Source: a virus
Virus record (IMG/VR): IMGVR_UViG_3300037585_003461
Coordinates: 1 to 23,481 of that record
Length of the DNA stretch: 23,481 nt
Reading direction: 5' to 3' (one strand)
Shown: piece by piece, positions 1 through 8,900 of the stretch
Position numbering within the stretch: the first letter of the stretch is position 1
How the letters are laid out: every line of letters starts with the position of its first letter
Position numbers and translations under genes: made by a program
The notes under the pieces: generated by a model
Seen by the model: only the letters and a program-made list of their open reading frames with translations
Databases searched by the model: none
What the model was told of the DNA's origin: nothing

Positions 1-1
1 T

Positions 2-253
2 GGCACCTTTGTCGGTCAACAAAAGATCGTTTATGGCAAAATCACTGCGGGTGGAGGGGGGACAACCTCTAATGCTTTCCAAATCGGACCTTCATCTAAT
101 ATAGACAGCGGGATTGGCAATGTCAACGGTCAGCTTATGCTATCGGGTGCTGATTACGACGGTTGGCAAGTGATGCCCCGTGGCGGCGCTACTCTGTTGT
201 GGGACGGCACCAAGTGGATAACCATCAATTTTGTAAACTTCTTCTGGAACTAG
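2..253 (+). CDS. Unidentified protein, C-terminal part only
   Basis: An open frame enters from the left edge and ends at TAG 251-253, leaving about 83 residues. The visible part is rich in glycine, serine and asparagine, with a glycine run near residues 24-27, and ends in an aromatic stretch (TKWITINFVNFFWN). This composition is common in the C-terminal domains of phage fibre, decoration or other virion proteins, but I recognise no family. In T4 the gene just before the scaffold gene 22 is the prohead protease gene 21; nothing visible here resembles a protease. The gene is probably transcribed with its upstream neighbours, and a candidate late promoter follows it at 294. The open frame is clear; the function is unknown. 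Confidence 0.6.
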   Translation, partial: GTFVGQQKIVYGKITAGGGGTTSNAFQIGPSSNIDSGIGNVNGQLMLSGADYDGWQVMPRGGATLLWDGTKWITINFVNFFWN

Positions 254-293
254 AAGGATAATCAAACAAATCTCGGCGTTTACATATTTGATC

Positions 294-304
294 AACTATT
301 TATT
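294..304 (+). promoter_or_regulatory. Candidate late promoter, ACTATTTAT motif (copy 1)
   Basis: ACTATTTATT lies 44 bases before the scaffold-like gene in an intergenic gap. The same nonamer recurs before four other virion genes or gene groups, which is the reason for the call. A perfect six-pair hairpin (TTGATG/CATCAA, 305-322) follows directly and would sit at or near the 5' end of the transcript. T4 late promoters read TATAAATA, so this would be a diverged consensus. Confidence 0.5.
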
Positions 305-338
305 TTGATGTAATATCATCAACTAAAGGGGAACATCT

Positions 339-1334
339 ATGTCTACTATGTTAGAACAAGCTATCGTTGATGCCAAAGCTCTTCGAGAAGCCGCTGTCAA
401 AAGCGCCGAATCAGCCATCGTTGAAAAATATAATGACGAAGTTAAGACTGCTGTTTTCAAACTCTTAGAACAGGACGAAGACCTTGCTGTGTCTGCTCTG
501 GACGGCGACGAAGAGGTGACTATAGATAGTACCGCCATGGAACAGGTTCCCATGGCTCATCTCTCTGGCGACGAGGAAGATATTGTGGTTGTTGATTTGG
601 ACGACATTATTGCCGCCGCCGATGCCGAGGCTGATGACGAAATCTCGTCTGTTGAACTAGACCGTGAAGAGGTTGCTGACGAGGTGGGCTTGCCTTTGGA
701 TGACGAGCCGGCGTTCAATCGCACGGATGAAGATGTGGATCTTGACGAAAGTGAACTGGTGGAAATGTTCAAAGAATTGCTAGTGGTGGATATACCCCAG
801 GTAGAGCTTGACCGTGCCGAGGAAAATCTAACACAGGATCAGGTTGAACAGGATGAGCGAGTTGAGACCATTAATACTGACGGGATGGACGAGGCCGATT
901 CTGAGGACCTAATCCGACAAGATCTAAAAAATGATGCCCCACAACAAGAGGCGCTTAAAAAAGAAAATAAACAACTCAAGGGCCTCCTTGAGCAAGTAAA
1001 AAATAAGTTACAAGAAATAAACTTGCAAAACGCAAGATTATTGTATGCGAACCGTGTGCTTGGAGATTCCTCCTTGAATGAGCAGCAAAAGAATAAAATT
1101 GCTGAGTTAGTATCCGCAGCACGTTCGGTAGAAGAAGCAAAGATGGTTTACGAGACACTTCAAAAGACAATGGCGGGCATTCAAAAAGATGCCCCACAAT
1201 CGCTGTCTGAGGCTGTAACCAAAAGATCATCGATTATTCTAAGCGGGAATCGCACAGAGACCCACAATACCGAAAAGAGTCCAACATATAATCGTTGGGC
1301 AACGCTCGCTGGAACAAAGACAAACAATTCATAA
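339..1334 (+). CDS. Prohead scaffold-like protein (gp22-type)
   Basis: This 331-residue protein directly precedes the major capsid gene, the place held by core scaffold gene 22 in T4. Residues about 45-200 are extremely acidic, with many Asp/Glu runs. Residues about 205-260 are Lys/Gln/Glu/Leu-rich and look like a coiled coil (for example KKENKQLKGLLEQVKNKLQE). There is no signal peptide or membrane segment. Acidic, helical, coiled-coil proteins of this size are typical of the internal core that shapes the prohead and is later degraded by the gp21 protease. The ATG follows AAAGGGG at a normal distance. Sequence similarity to T4 gp22 is not obvious, so the call rests on position and composition. 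Confidence 0.6.
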   Translation: MSTMLEQAIVDAKALREAAVKSAESAIVEKYNDEVKTAVFKLLEQDEDLAVSALDGDEEVTIDSTAMEQVPMAHLSGDEEDIVVVDLDDIIAAADAEADDEISSVELDREEVADEVGLPLDDEPAFNRTDEDVDLDESELVEMFKELLVVDIPQVELDRAEENLTQDQVEQDERVETINTDGMDEADSEDLIRQDLKNDAPQQEALKKENKQLKGLLEQVKNKLQEINLQNARLLYANRVLGDSSLNEQQKNKIAELVSAARSVEEAKMVYETLQKTMAGIQKDAPQSLSEAVTKRSSIILSGNRTETHNTEKSPTYNRWATLAGTKTNNS

Positions 1335-1346
1335 GGAGAAATAAAA

Positions 1347-3089
1347 ATGTCTGTATTTAACACACTCACCGAAGGTATTAGAGCACGCTCTCTTGCCAAT
1401 GAAGGTGAAGCTCTTCTTGAGAAGTGGGAAAAGACGGGTCTTCTGGAGGGTCTTGACGAGAACGGTCGTTCTAACATGTCACGCCTCTTGGAAAACCAGG
1501 CTGCCCAACTTCTTAAAGAAACGAGCACAATGCAAGCGGGGGATGTCGAAGGCTTCTCCGCAGTTGCTTTCCCAATCGTCCGCCGTGTATTCGGTAATCT
1601 TTTGGCACAAGATCTCGTATCTGTTCAACCCATGAGTCTCCCTTCGGGACTGATCTTCTTTCTAGATTTCACCTTCTCTCCAGACGGTGGCATGACGGAT
1701 CAACATCGTTTGGCCCAGGCTCAAAACACCTCTGTTTACGGTGGTGGCAGAGTCGGTGCTCAAATCACAGGTGGTGTGAACTTGGCCGAGAACAATGGTC
1801 AGCTTTCTGCTTACACCTTGAACAACGGTTTTTCTAGCCCGACTCATTCTGCTAGTGAAAGCCCCGTCGTCTACGCCTCTGGTACCTATGGTGACACTGA
1901 CAGTCGCCCAGGTGGCCAGTACTTCGACGAACTTCAAGCCGATCCGGTTTTTGTGTCGGGTAGCACAACCTACGCTTTGGCGAGGATTAACAAACCTGCT
2001 AATCTCAACCTGGACGATCTTGTTGCTGTTACAACTGCCATTAATGGCAACTCAACCTACTCTGGTGGTATTGTTGGGATTAATAAGTTCGTCGTCCGTC
2101 GTCTTACAAAGATCTCGGCAACCGCTGGCAAGTTGGATATGGTTTTCTTCGGCACTGGCTCGGCTACTGCTACTGACGCACTTCCTGATGTCAATGACCT
2201 CAAGACTGCTGCTCAAGCTCAGGACAGAGTTAAATACCCCATGGTTGACGGATTCACCAATGGTTCCGCTGTCGGTTCCGTCATGGGTACCGACTTCTGG
2301 GGTCTTGAGAACGAATCAAGCATCCCCGAAATTGACATCAAGGTTGATTCCGTGGCTGTCACAGCGTTGACCAAGAAGTTGAAAGCTAAGTGGAGCCCCG
2401 AGCTTGCTCAGGACTTGAACGCTTATCACAACCTCGACGCTGAAGTTGAACTGACCAGCATTCTCTCTGAGCAAATTGCTCTTGAGCTTGACCAAGAAAT
2501 TCTTGAAGACTTGGTTAAGGGTGCTACTGCCGGTACATTGTTCTGGTCTCGTAGCCCAGGTAAGTTCTTGAACCGTGAAACGGGTGCCCCTGTTTCGGGT
2601 ACAACCTACCCGGACTTCACAGGTACCGTATCCGAGTGGTACGAGACGCTTCTTGAGACTGTCAACGAAGTAAGTGCCCGTATCCATCGCAAGACTTTGC
2701 GTGGCGGTGCGAACTTCGTCGTTTGCTCTCCTGAAGTAGCCAACGTACTTGAGTTTACCTCTGGCTTCCGTGCCAACGTAGAGGTGGATTCTAAGGACGG
2801 CTCCTGGGGCGTTCACAACGTCGGTTCTATCAGTCGTAAGATGGACATTCATGTCGATCCTTACTTCACCCGTAACGTGATCCTTGTTGGTCGCAAGGGC
2901 AGCAGCTTCCTCGAAAGTGGATATGTCTATGCTCCTTACGTCCCGCTGCAAGTCACACCTACCATCTTTGGTACAGAAGACTTCGTGCCCCGTAAGGGCG
3001 TGATGACTCGCTATGCCAAGAAGATGGTGCGTCCTGACATGTACGGTCTAGTTATCGTGGCAGATCTTGTATCTGATGTAGCTGGCTAA
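1347..3089 (+). CDS. gp23: Major capsid protein gp23
   Basis: This is the 580-residue precursor of the main head shell subunit (T4 gp23 is 521). Recognisable gp23 features are the VSVQPMSLPSGLIFFLDF block at residues 91-108 (T4 has a matching VQPMNSPTG segment) and the C-terminal block YAPYVPLQVTPTIFG (about 527-541), followed by RKGVMTRYAKKMVRPDMYG. T4-type capsid proteins lose an N-terminal piece to the gp21 protease after a glutamate. A plausible site here is after E68 (GDVE|GFSA), just before the conserved FPIVRRVFGNL segment. The start follows AAGGAG, 12 bases after the scaffold stop, so the two genes are probably co-transcribed from the motif at 294. Codons are tidy and C-ending, as expected for a highly expressed gene, and a terminator follows. 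Confidence 0.95.
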   Translation: MSVFNTLTEGIRARSLANEGEALLEKWEKTGLLEGLDENGRSNMSRLLENQAAQLLKETSTMQAGDVEGFSAVAFPIVRRVFGNLLAQDLVSVQPMSLPSGLIFFLDFTFSPDGGMTDQHRLAQAQNTSVYGGGRVGAQITGGVNLAENNGQLSAYTLNNGFSSPTHSASESPVVYASGTYGDTDSRPGGQYFDELQADPVFVSGSTTYALARINKPANLNLDDLVAVTTAINGNSTYSGGIVGINKFVVRRLTKISATAGKLDMVFFGTGSATATDALPDVNDLKTAAQAQDRVKYPMVDGFTNGSAVGSVMGTDFWGLENESSIPEIDIKVDSVAVTALTKKLKAKWSPELAQDLNAYHNLDAEVELTSILSEQIALELDQEILEDLVKGATAGTLFWSRSPGKFLNRETGAPVSGTTYPDFTGTVSEWYETLLETVNEVSARIHRKTLRGGANFVVCSPEVANVLEFTSGFRANVEVDSKDGSWGVHNVGSISRKMDIHVDPYFTRNVILVGRKGSSFLESGYVYAPYVPLQVTPTIFGTEDFVPRKGVMTRYAKKMVRPDMYGLVIVADLVSDVAG

Positions 3090-3090
3090 A

Positions 3091-3104
3091 AACTCGTAAG
3101 AGTT
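3091..3104 (+). other. Small hairpin with GTAA tetraloop after gp23
   Basis: AACTC-GTAA-GAGTT forms a perfect five-pair stem capped by a GNRA-class tetraloop, immediately after the gp23 stop and 13 bases before the terminator hairpin. It has no T-run of its own. It may help to stabilise the 3' end of the abundant capsid mRNA. Confidence 0.4.
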
Positions 3105-3117
3105 GAATAAGCTTGAG

Positions 3118-3150
3118 GAAACCTCGTCCTAGTGGCGAGGTTTTCTTATT
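3118..3150 (+). terminator. Rho-independent terminator after gp23
   Basis: The arms AAACCTCG (3119-3126) and CGAGGTTT (3136-3143) pair perfectly around a nine-base loop and are followed by TCTTATTT. It lies 29 bases past the gp23 stop and before a new candidate late promoter, so it should end the head-gene transcript. Confidence 0.8.
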
Positions 3151-3174
3151 TCAGGACAAAATAGGGAACACTAA

Positions 3175-3185
3175 AACTATTTATA
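3175..3185 (+). promoter_or_regulatory. Candidate late promoter, ACTATTTAT motif (copy 2)
   Basis: AACTATTTATA sits between the gp23 terminator and the gp13-like gene, 29 bases before its ATG. Read on the other strand, this copy is a perfect T4-style TATAAATA, but no leftward gene exists for it to serve. Confidence 0.5.
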
Positions 3186-3204
3186 CAATAAGCGAGGATT
3201 AAAT

Positions 3205-4461
3205 ATGCCCACTAATCTCCAACCGGAAAGCACAGTCAGTGCTGTTGTGCTCCCAGCAACAGGAACTGCCAGTGATGTTGTAACTTCATTATCTTATGGA
3301 ATTTATAGTACGGGTCCCTTTGTCAGTGGCGCTGTCGATCAGGTAGCCTATACCTACAACAAATTAGGCGGCAGGGTTTTAGATTTAGAAATCACACCCA
3401 CGATTGTATATAATGCCTATGAAGAGGCTTGTTTGGAGTATTCATACTTAATTAATACTCATCAAGCAAAAAATGTCCTTTCCGATATGCTGGGTAATAC
3501 TACAGGATCTTTCGATGAGGATGGCGAGTTCACGGAATACTCAGGTTCAGGCGGATTAACTACTAAGCCAAACTTGAAATTTCCTCGTTTTCAGTTGGGA
3601 TACGCCACGCACGTGGGGCGGGGAGTTAGCCTACATGCTGGCGTCGGGGCTTCTCAGACGATATACTCTGCCTCTTTTACCGCTGTTGATGATCAGCAAG
3701 ATTACGACCTTCAAGATATTATTTACAGTGCGTCCTTGGAAGCGGGCTCCCCTTTCAGTAGTAGCGTGGGATCAAATGCTATTACAATTCAGAGGGTATA
3801 TTATAAAACGCCTCAAAGTACCTGGAACTTCTTTGGAGCCTATGCCGTCGGCGCAGTGGGCAATCTTTCTACATATGGTATGTACGCTGACGATAGTCAG
3901 TTTCAGGTTGTGCCGGCTTGGCAAAACGTCCTTCAGGCGTATGCATTTAAAGAAGATATGAATGTGAGGGCTTCTCATTACTCCTTCCGTATTAACAATA
4001 ATAAACTACGAATTTTCCCCATCCCAGATGGGAATAATCCTGACAAATTCTGGGTTGATTTCCGAGTCTCTGAAGATGCATTTTACGAGGAGTCGGATCG
4101 TAAGTATGGTGCCGATGGGGTGAACAATATGAACACCTTGCCCTTCCCCAATGTTCCTTATAAACATATTAATAGTATTGGTAAGCAATGGATCCGCCGC
4201 TTCGCCCTCTCTTTGGCCAAAGAGACGCTCGGTCAAGTCCGATCTAAATTAGCTTCGATTCCCATTCCGGGCAACGAAGTCACCCTCAATGGCCCGCAAC
4301 TGGTCTCAGAGGCAAAAGAGGAACAGAACTTGCTCCGAGACGAGCTTAAGACCGTCCTTGACGAAATGGCATACGGTGCCCTCGCCGAAGGAGACGCTCA
4401 GATGATGAACAATCTTCAAGAAGTCGTTGGGAAAATCCCAATGGGCATCTATGTGGGCTAG
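3205..4461 (+). CDS. gp13: Neck protein gp13-like (head completion)
   Basis: This 418-residue protein (T4 gp13 is 309) is followed by the gp14- and gp15-like genes, the same 13-14-15 order as in T4. Near residues 55-90 it has the typical helical segment LEITPTIVYNAYEEACLEY, which resembles the N-terminal region of gp13 proteins where a 'V-D-x-x-x-x-x-I-x-x-A-L-E' pattern is seen. The middle is rich in Ser, Gly, Tyr and Asp and the C-terminal 80 residues are helical. In T4, gp13 closes the filled head together with gp14 and makes the neck to which the tail docks. The ATG follows GAGG at a normal spacing. The greater length suggests inserted loops. Family assignment is by remembered similarity plus context. 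Confidence 0.75.
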   Translation: MPTNLQPESTVSAVVLPATGTASDVVTSLSYGIYSTGPFVSGAVDQVAYTYNKLGGRVLDLEITPTIVYNAYEEACLEYSYLINTHQAKNVLSDMLGNTTGSFDEDGEFTEYSGSGGLTTKPNLKFPRFQLGYATHVGRGVSLHAGVGASQTIYSASFTAVDDQQDYDLQDIIYSASLEAGSPFSSSVGSNAITIQRVYYKTPQSTWNFFGAYAVGAVGNLSTYGMYADDSQFQVVPAWQNVLQAYAFKEDMNVRASHYSFRINNNKLRIFPIPDGNNPDKFWVDFRVSEDAFYEESDRKYGADGVNNMNTLPFPNVPYKHINSIGKQWIRRFALSLAKETLGQVRSKLASIPIPGNEVTLNGPQLVSEAKEEQNLLRDELKTVLDEMAYGALAEGDAQMMNNLQEVVGKIPMGIYVG

Positions 4462-4465
4462 TTAA

Positions 4466-4981
4466 ATGGCACAAAACAGATGGACACAGCCGACTAATCC
4501 CCCACCGCCGCTTTTTGTAGGGCGTGCTGAGAGGGATTTTGTCAAGCAAATCAACGACGAGGTTATTGAACACGTTGTCGGTCAACAGGTATTATATTTT
4601 CCTATTGACATGGAAAGAACCAACTATAATGACATTTATGGCGAGGCAATAGAAAAAACTTTCTTGCCCCCTGTTAGAGTTTATTCTTTAATAACTTACG
4701 ATGGTTCGGAGAGAACGCAAACCGAATACGGTTTTGATAGCGTTTTTAAAATAACGATAAACTTCCACAAAAGAAGACTCGTAGACGACCAGGACCTGTT
4801 TGTGCGCCCCGGTGATTTCATCCAATATGACCAGATGTATTTTGAAATTGTAGACGTCTTCGAAGAAGCACGCTATTTGTTTGGTCAAGACCGTGGTTTC
4901 GCCGACGGCAACGCCCTGGCTGTTCAGGCAACCTGTATCCAGGCTCGCAAAGGGCTGTTTGACCCCGGCAAGAGAATATAG
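4466..4981 (+). CDS. gp14: Neck protein gp14-like
   Basis: A 171-residue protein starting four bases after the gp13-like stop, so the two are translationally close. The core (residues about 38-135) reads like the gp14 neck family: VLYFPIDMERTNYNDIYGEA, then the F-K-I-T-I-N-F strand, the RPGDFIQYDQMYFEI strand pair and a C-terminal AVQATCIQARKG segment. T4 gp14 is 256 residues, so this one is compact. Its expected role is to form the collar with gp13 and connect the head to the tail. The ribosome site is weak, which fits coupled translation with the gene before it. Confidence 0.75.
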   Translation: MAQNRWTQPTNPPPPLFVGRAERDFVKQINDEVIEHVVGQQVLYFPIDMERTNYNDIYGEAIEKTFLPPVRVYSLITYDGSERTQTEYGFDSVFKITINFHKRRLVDDQDLFVRPGDFIQYDQMYFEIVDVFEEARYLFGQDRGFADGNALAVQATCIQARKGLFDPGKRI

Positions 4982-4993
4982 GAACAAAACATT

Positions 4994-5857
4994 ATGCCCA
5001 CAAGAACCAAGTTAGATCAAAAATTAGATGCCACATACGGCTTGCGTCCCTCTACCCTTGAGGACATCGACCGTGCGCTTTATAACTTTTTAAACGATGA
5101 TCTAAATGTGTTTTGTACCACTAACGAGGGCTTCGAGAAAGTCCCCGTTCTTTTTGCTTCGCCGGAGAGGGCATATCAAATAAAAGATGATCCCAATTTG
5201 CGACCTAACGGGCGAACTTTAGCATACCCCCTGGTTTCTATAGTAAGAGGTCAAATGGTAAATAATCCGAGCAACAAAGGAAGATATGGGACCTATATTC
5301 CCCCTTATTTTGGCTTCTATAAAAGAGGGGGATCAATCCCAATCGCCAGACAGGTCAATCAGGAAAAATCCAGGGAAAGGGCAAACAATACGGCTAAGAA
5401 AAACTTTAAGCAGAATACCTTTCCTTTTGATAACCAGAAGGTAGTATATGATACGTTGTATGTGCCAATGCCTACATTTGTTGAAGTAACATACGAAATT
5501 AAGATGATCGCTGAATTCCAGCAACAGATGAACGAAATTATTGCTGCGTTTATGGGCAAATTTTCTACCCCTGTGGCGTTTAAGATTGAGCATGAAGGAA
5601 ATGTTTATGAGGTCTTCGGTGATGAGACCTTTTCCAACGAGGGAAACAATGCGGGGCTCGGGCTTGAGGAAAGAATTTTTAAATCCTCCACCACACTTAC
5701 CGTCTTGGGTTATATTATCGGAGAGAATAAGAATGCTGATGTTCCCACTGTTATCAAGAGGGAATCGGCTGCGGAGGTTACAATCGGCAGAGAAAGAGTG
5801 GTTCTCGGTGATGACCCTGAGTTCCATGCGGGCAGAAAAGATAAATACAGAAGATAA
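4994..5857 (+). CDS. gp15: Tail sheath stabiliser/tail terminator gp15-like
   Basis: This 287-residue protein (T4 gp15 is 272) follows gp14 as in T4. The stretch VPMPTFVEVTYEIKMIAEFQ (residues 157-176), followed by QQMNEIIAAFMGKF, corresponds to the gp15 segment that gives a strand and helix in the hexameric ring capping the finished tail; T4 has an equivalent MIYELSIFTRYEDDMFQIVEQI-type region. A C-terminal charged tail ends in RKDKYRR. In T4, gp15 sits on the last sheath and tube ring and joins the tail to the neck. The start follows AGGAA. It is probably the last gene of the neck transcript, since a candidate late promoter lies just after it. Confidence 0.75.
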   Translation: MPTRTKLDQKLDATYGLRPSTLEDIDRALYNFLNDDLNVFCTTNEGFEKVPVLFASPERAYQIKDDPNLRPNGRTLAYPLVSIVRGQMVNNPSNKGRYGTYIPPYFGFYKRGGSIPIARQVNQEKSRERANNTAKKNFKQNTFPFDNQKVVYDTLYVPMPTFVEVTYEIKMIAEFQQQMNEIIAAFMGKFSTPVAFKIEHEGNVYEVFGDETFSNEGNNAGLGLEERIFKSSTTLTVLGYIIGENKNADVPTVIKRESAAEVTIGRERVVLGDDPEFHAGRKDKYRR

Positions 5858-5883
5858 TCAACCCGGCGTTTGGAACTGTGCCC

Positions 5884-5894
5884 TACTATTTATT
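5884..5894 (+). promoter_or_regulatory. Candidate late promoter, ACTATTTAT motif (copy 3)
   Basis: TACTATTTATT lies 68 bases upstream of the tail sheath gene. A perfect seven-pair hairpin starts four bases later, as also happens with copy 1. Confidence 0.5.
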
Positions 5895-5897
5895 ATT

Positions 5898-5916
5898 GGT
5901 ATTTAGTGTAAATACC
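5898..5916 (+). other. Leader hairpin before the tail sheath gene
   Basis: GGTATTT-AGTGT-AAATACC is a perfect seven-pair stem with a five-base loop and no T-run after it, so it is not a terminator. If the motif at 5884 is a promoter, this hairpin forms at or near the 5' end of the sheath mRNA, where it could protect the transcript. Confidence 0.45.
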
Positions 5917-5952
5917 CCACTATACGCATGACACCGAGGAGAATACTTTTCA

Positions 5953-8900
5953 ATGGCTGACAACTCTTCCAAAAAGTTTAAGTTCATTTCGCCAGGAGTA
6001 TTTATCGACGAGATCGATAATTCACAACTCCCTGAAACCCCCACCGCCGTGGGACCTGTAATTATTGGTCGCTCTAGGAAGGGTCCAGGCGACAAACCTG
6101 TCCAAATAAACTCTTATTCTGATTTTGTTCAGACCTTTGGCAACCCTGTTGCTGGCAATGAGGGTGGAGATGTTTGGCGTGATGGCAATCATACGGCCCC
6201 CACCTATGCTGCTTATGCTGCTAAAGCGTGGCTCCGTAACAACTCCCCCATCACATTTGTCAGGACGCTTGGTAGCCAAGATTCTAATGCTACGGATGAC
6301 GGTAAAGCCGGCTGGGAAGTCAACACGGCCAATTCCGGCAACACTGGTGGTGTTTTTGCCTTGGTTGTATGGCCTTCATCGTCACTGTCGGGTGCCTTCG
6401 ACGGTGGTGCCGACGGTACCGCCGGCGGATTAACTGCTCCTGTAACCGGTACAGTCGCTGCTCAATTTTATACTAACGGTCGAGTTCTCCTTTCTGGTTC
6501 TACGAGTGAGGGCTCCGCTGGTAGCACTTTGTATGAGGTCGCAGACAAGGATTCGTTCACACTCGTATTTACGGGCAGTTCTCAGCCCTTGGCAGAACTT
6601 AAAGTAAGTTTGAATCCTGATTCTGAACACTTTATTAGAAAAGCTTTGAATACCAACCCTACGGTTATGAACTCTAATATCACAACATCTACTACTAGAG
6701 ACTTTTATCAAGGTGGACACTACTTCTTGGGCGAGTCTTATGAGTACTCAGTAGCCGCCGCTGGCGCAGATTCTATTGGGTTATTGGCAGGAATCAGTTC
6801 AGGATCTAGTGACGGCTCGGGTTCGGTATCTTATAGCAAGTTCCATGCTGCTATCATGCCCATGGTTGTGAATGGCACTGCCAGCATTCAGCAGAACAAT
6901 TTCCGTGGCGCTGCCCAGAAGGCAAGCACAGGCTGGTTTATTTCGCAGGATCTCTCGGAAGACACGGGCTCTTATACTGCCCGCACTCAACAAAAGCTTT
7001 TCCGCCTTGAGGCTCTCACCGCTGGTGCGTGGGCTCAAGAAGAGGTGAAATTATCTATCTCCAACATTAAGGCTCCTACTGGAAATTACGAAACTTATGG
7101 GTCGTTTTCGGTATTGGTGAGACGTCTTAGTGATACTGACGACCGACAAGAGATTGTGGAACGTTACGATAACCTTGATTTAAACCCTGTGTCCGAAAAT
7201 TATCTCGCCAAGAGAATCGGGGACAGATATCAGGTTTATGATGCGTCGGCTGAACGCAATGTAGAGTACGGCGAGTTTGAAAACCGTTCTAATTATATTC
7301 GTGTGGTCATGAATGAAGATGTTGCCGCCGGCACGCTTGAAACTCGATTGTTGCCCTTCGGTATGTTCGGACCTATCAAGTATCGTGATGTAAGCATGAC
7401 CTCAGGGTCTGCGGGGTTCAGTCCTTATGGCACTTACAATATTGACGCTGGTAGGGGCAATACCCAAACTATGCTTGACGGCAGTAGTTCAGCAGCATAT
7501 GGCGACGCTGGATATCTTCCATCCATCGCCCCCGACGCTGGTATTTTGAACGTTGATCTTCTTAATGTAGCTTCAGCGGCTCGTACAGCTTTTAGTGCTT
7601 CGATCCGCTTCCCTTCAGTGCCTTTGCGCACAAAGAGTGCTTGGGGCAGCCCCCGTAGCGCCAAGAACACCTTTTGGGGTGCCTGGACAGGTAGAAGCTC
7701 TACCGATACGTTCTTCAACCCCCAGATCCTTGACTGCTTAAGACCCCGAAGCTTTGATCAGACCGTCACCGCAGCCCCGCTGAGTGTCGATGTTGCTGGC
7801 GAAACCTCGGCACTGACAGGCTCTCAAGCTTATGAAGCTGCGTGGGTGTTCTCGCTCGACAATATCTCCGGCTCTGCGGCTGACGGCTACCAATACGCCA
7901 ATACTTACCGCTCGGCGGGTACGAGTGTCACAGCCGCTGGCTCTACGGGATATAAAGCCGCTATAACTGCTGGTTTGGATCGCTTCACGACTACGCTTCA
8001 CGGTGGTTTTGACGGATATAACATCAAGGAGCGTGACCCTTTCCGCAACTCGCAATCCGATTTTGCGGCAGCCACACAGGGAAACACTTCTTATCAACTA
8101 TTCTCGCTGAAAAAGGCCATCAACATGGTAGCCTCCCCAGACGACGTTCAAATGAATGCCATCGTCATCCCAGGCATTATTAGACCGCAAGTGACAAACT
8201 ATCTTCTGGAAATAGCGGAAGATAGAGGCGACTCTTTAGCGATCATCGATATTCAGAACGCCTACACACCTGATACTGAGGGCACGGGATCTGCCGAAGA
8301 TAGAAACTCGGGCAACACTCCAGCGGCTGCTGCTACTACTCTTGCGAACCGTAGCATCAACAATAGCTACGGCGCAGCTTACTACCCATGGGTGAGTATT
8401 TTGGATACTAACACCAATCAACGCTTGTGGGCTCCGCCATCGGTTGCTGCTTTGGGCGTTTTATCGAACACCGATAGACAGCAGGCACCGTGGTTTGCGC
8501 CAGCCGGGTTTACCCGAGGCGGGCTCAGCGAAGGCGCTGCGGGTGTACCAGTGTTGGATGTCTCACGCAAGCTTACTGCTGATGACCGAGACACATTATA
8601 TGAAAACAATATTAATCCGATTGCCAAGTTCCCCGCAGAAGGTATTGTAATCTTCGGACAGAAGACACTACAGCAAACTGCCAGTGCTCTTGATCGTATT
8701 AATGTACGTCGATTGATGATCTACCTCAAGCGTGAGATTTCTTTCATTGCTTCAAGGTTGATTTTTGCGCCTAACACTCCTGCCACTTGGGATCGATTCC
8801 TAGGACAAGCGGAACCTCTTCTGAGGGATGTAAAATCACAATTTGGTATTGATGATTTCCGTCTGATTTTGGACGAGTCAACAACCACCCCCGATCTTAT

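Noticed and set aside
323-553. Minus-strand open frames throughout the window (for example 323-553, 557-772, 2316-2951, 12576-12953)
   Set aside because: They lie opposite clear plus-strand genes, lack ribosome sites and have low-complexity or odd compositions such as Ser/Arg runs. They are shadows of the opposite strand.
3175-3186. Perfect TATAAATA on the minus strand, a T4 late promoter box pointing left
   Set aside because: There is no leftward gene to serve and it faces the gp23 terminator. The same site fits a rightward motif shared with four other genes. Orientation is nevertheless flagged as uncertain in the findings.
5898-5916. Hairpin GGTATTT/AAATACC as a terminator after gene 15
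   Set aside because: No T-run follows the stem, and it lies downstream of a candidate promoter, so a leader role fits better.
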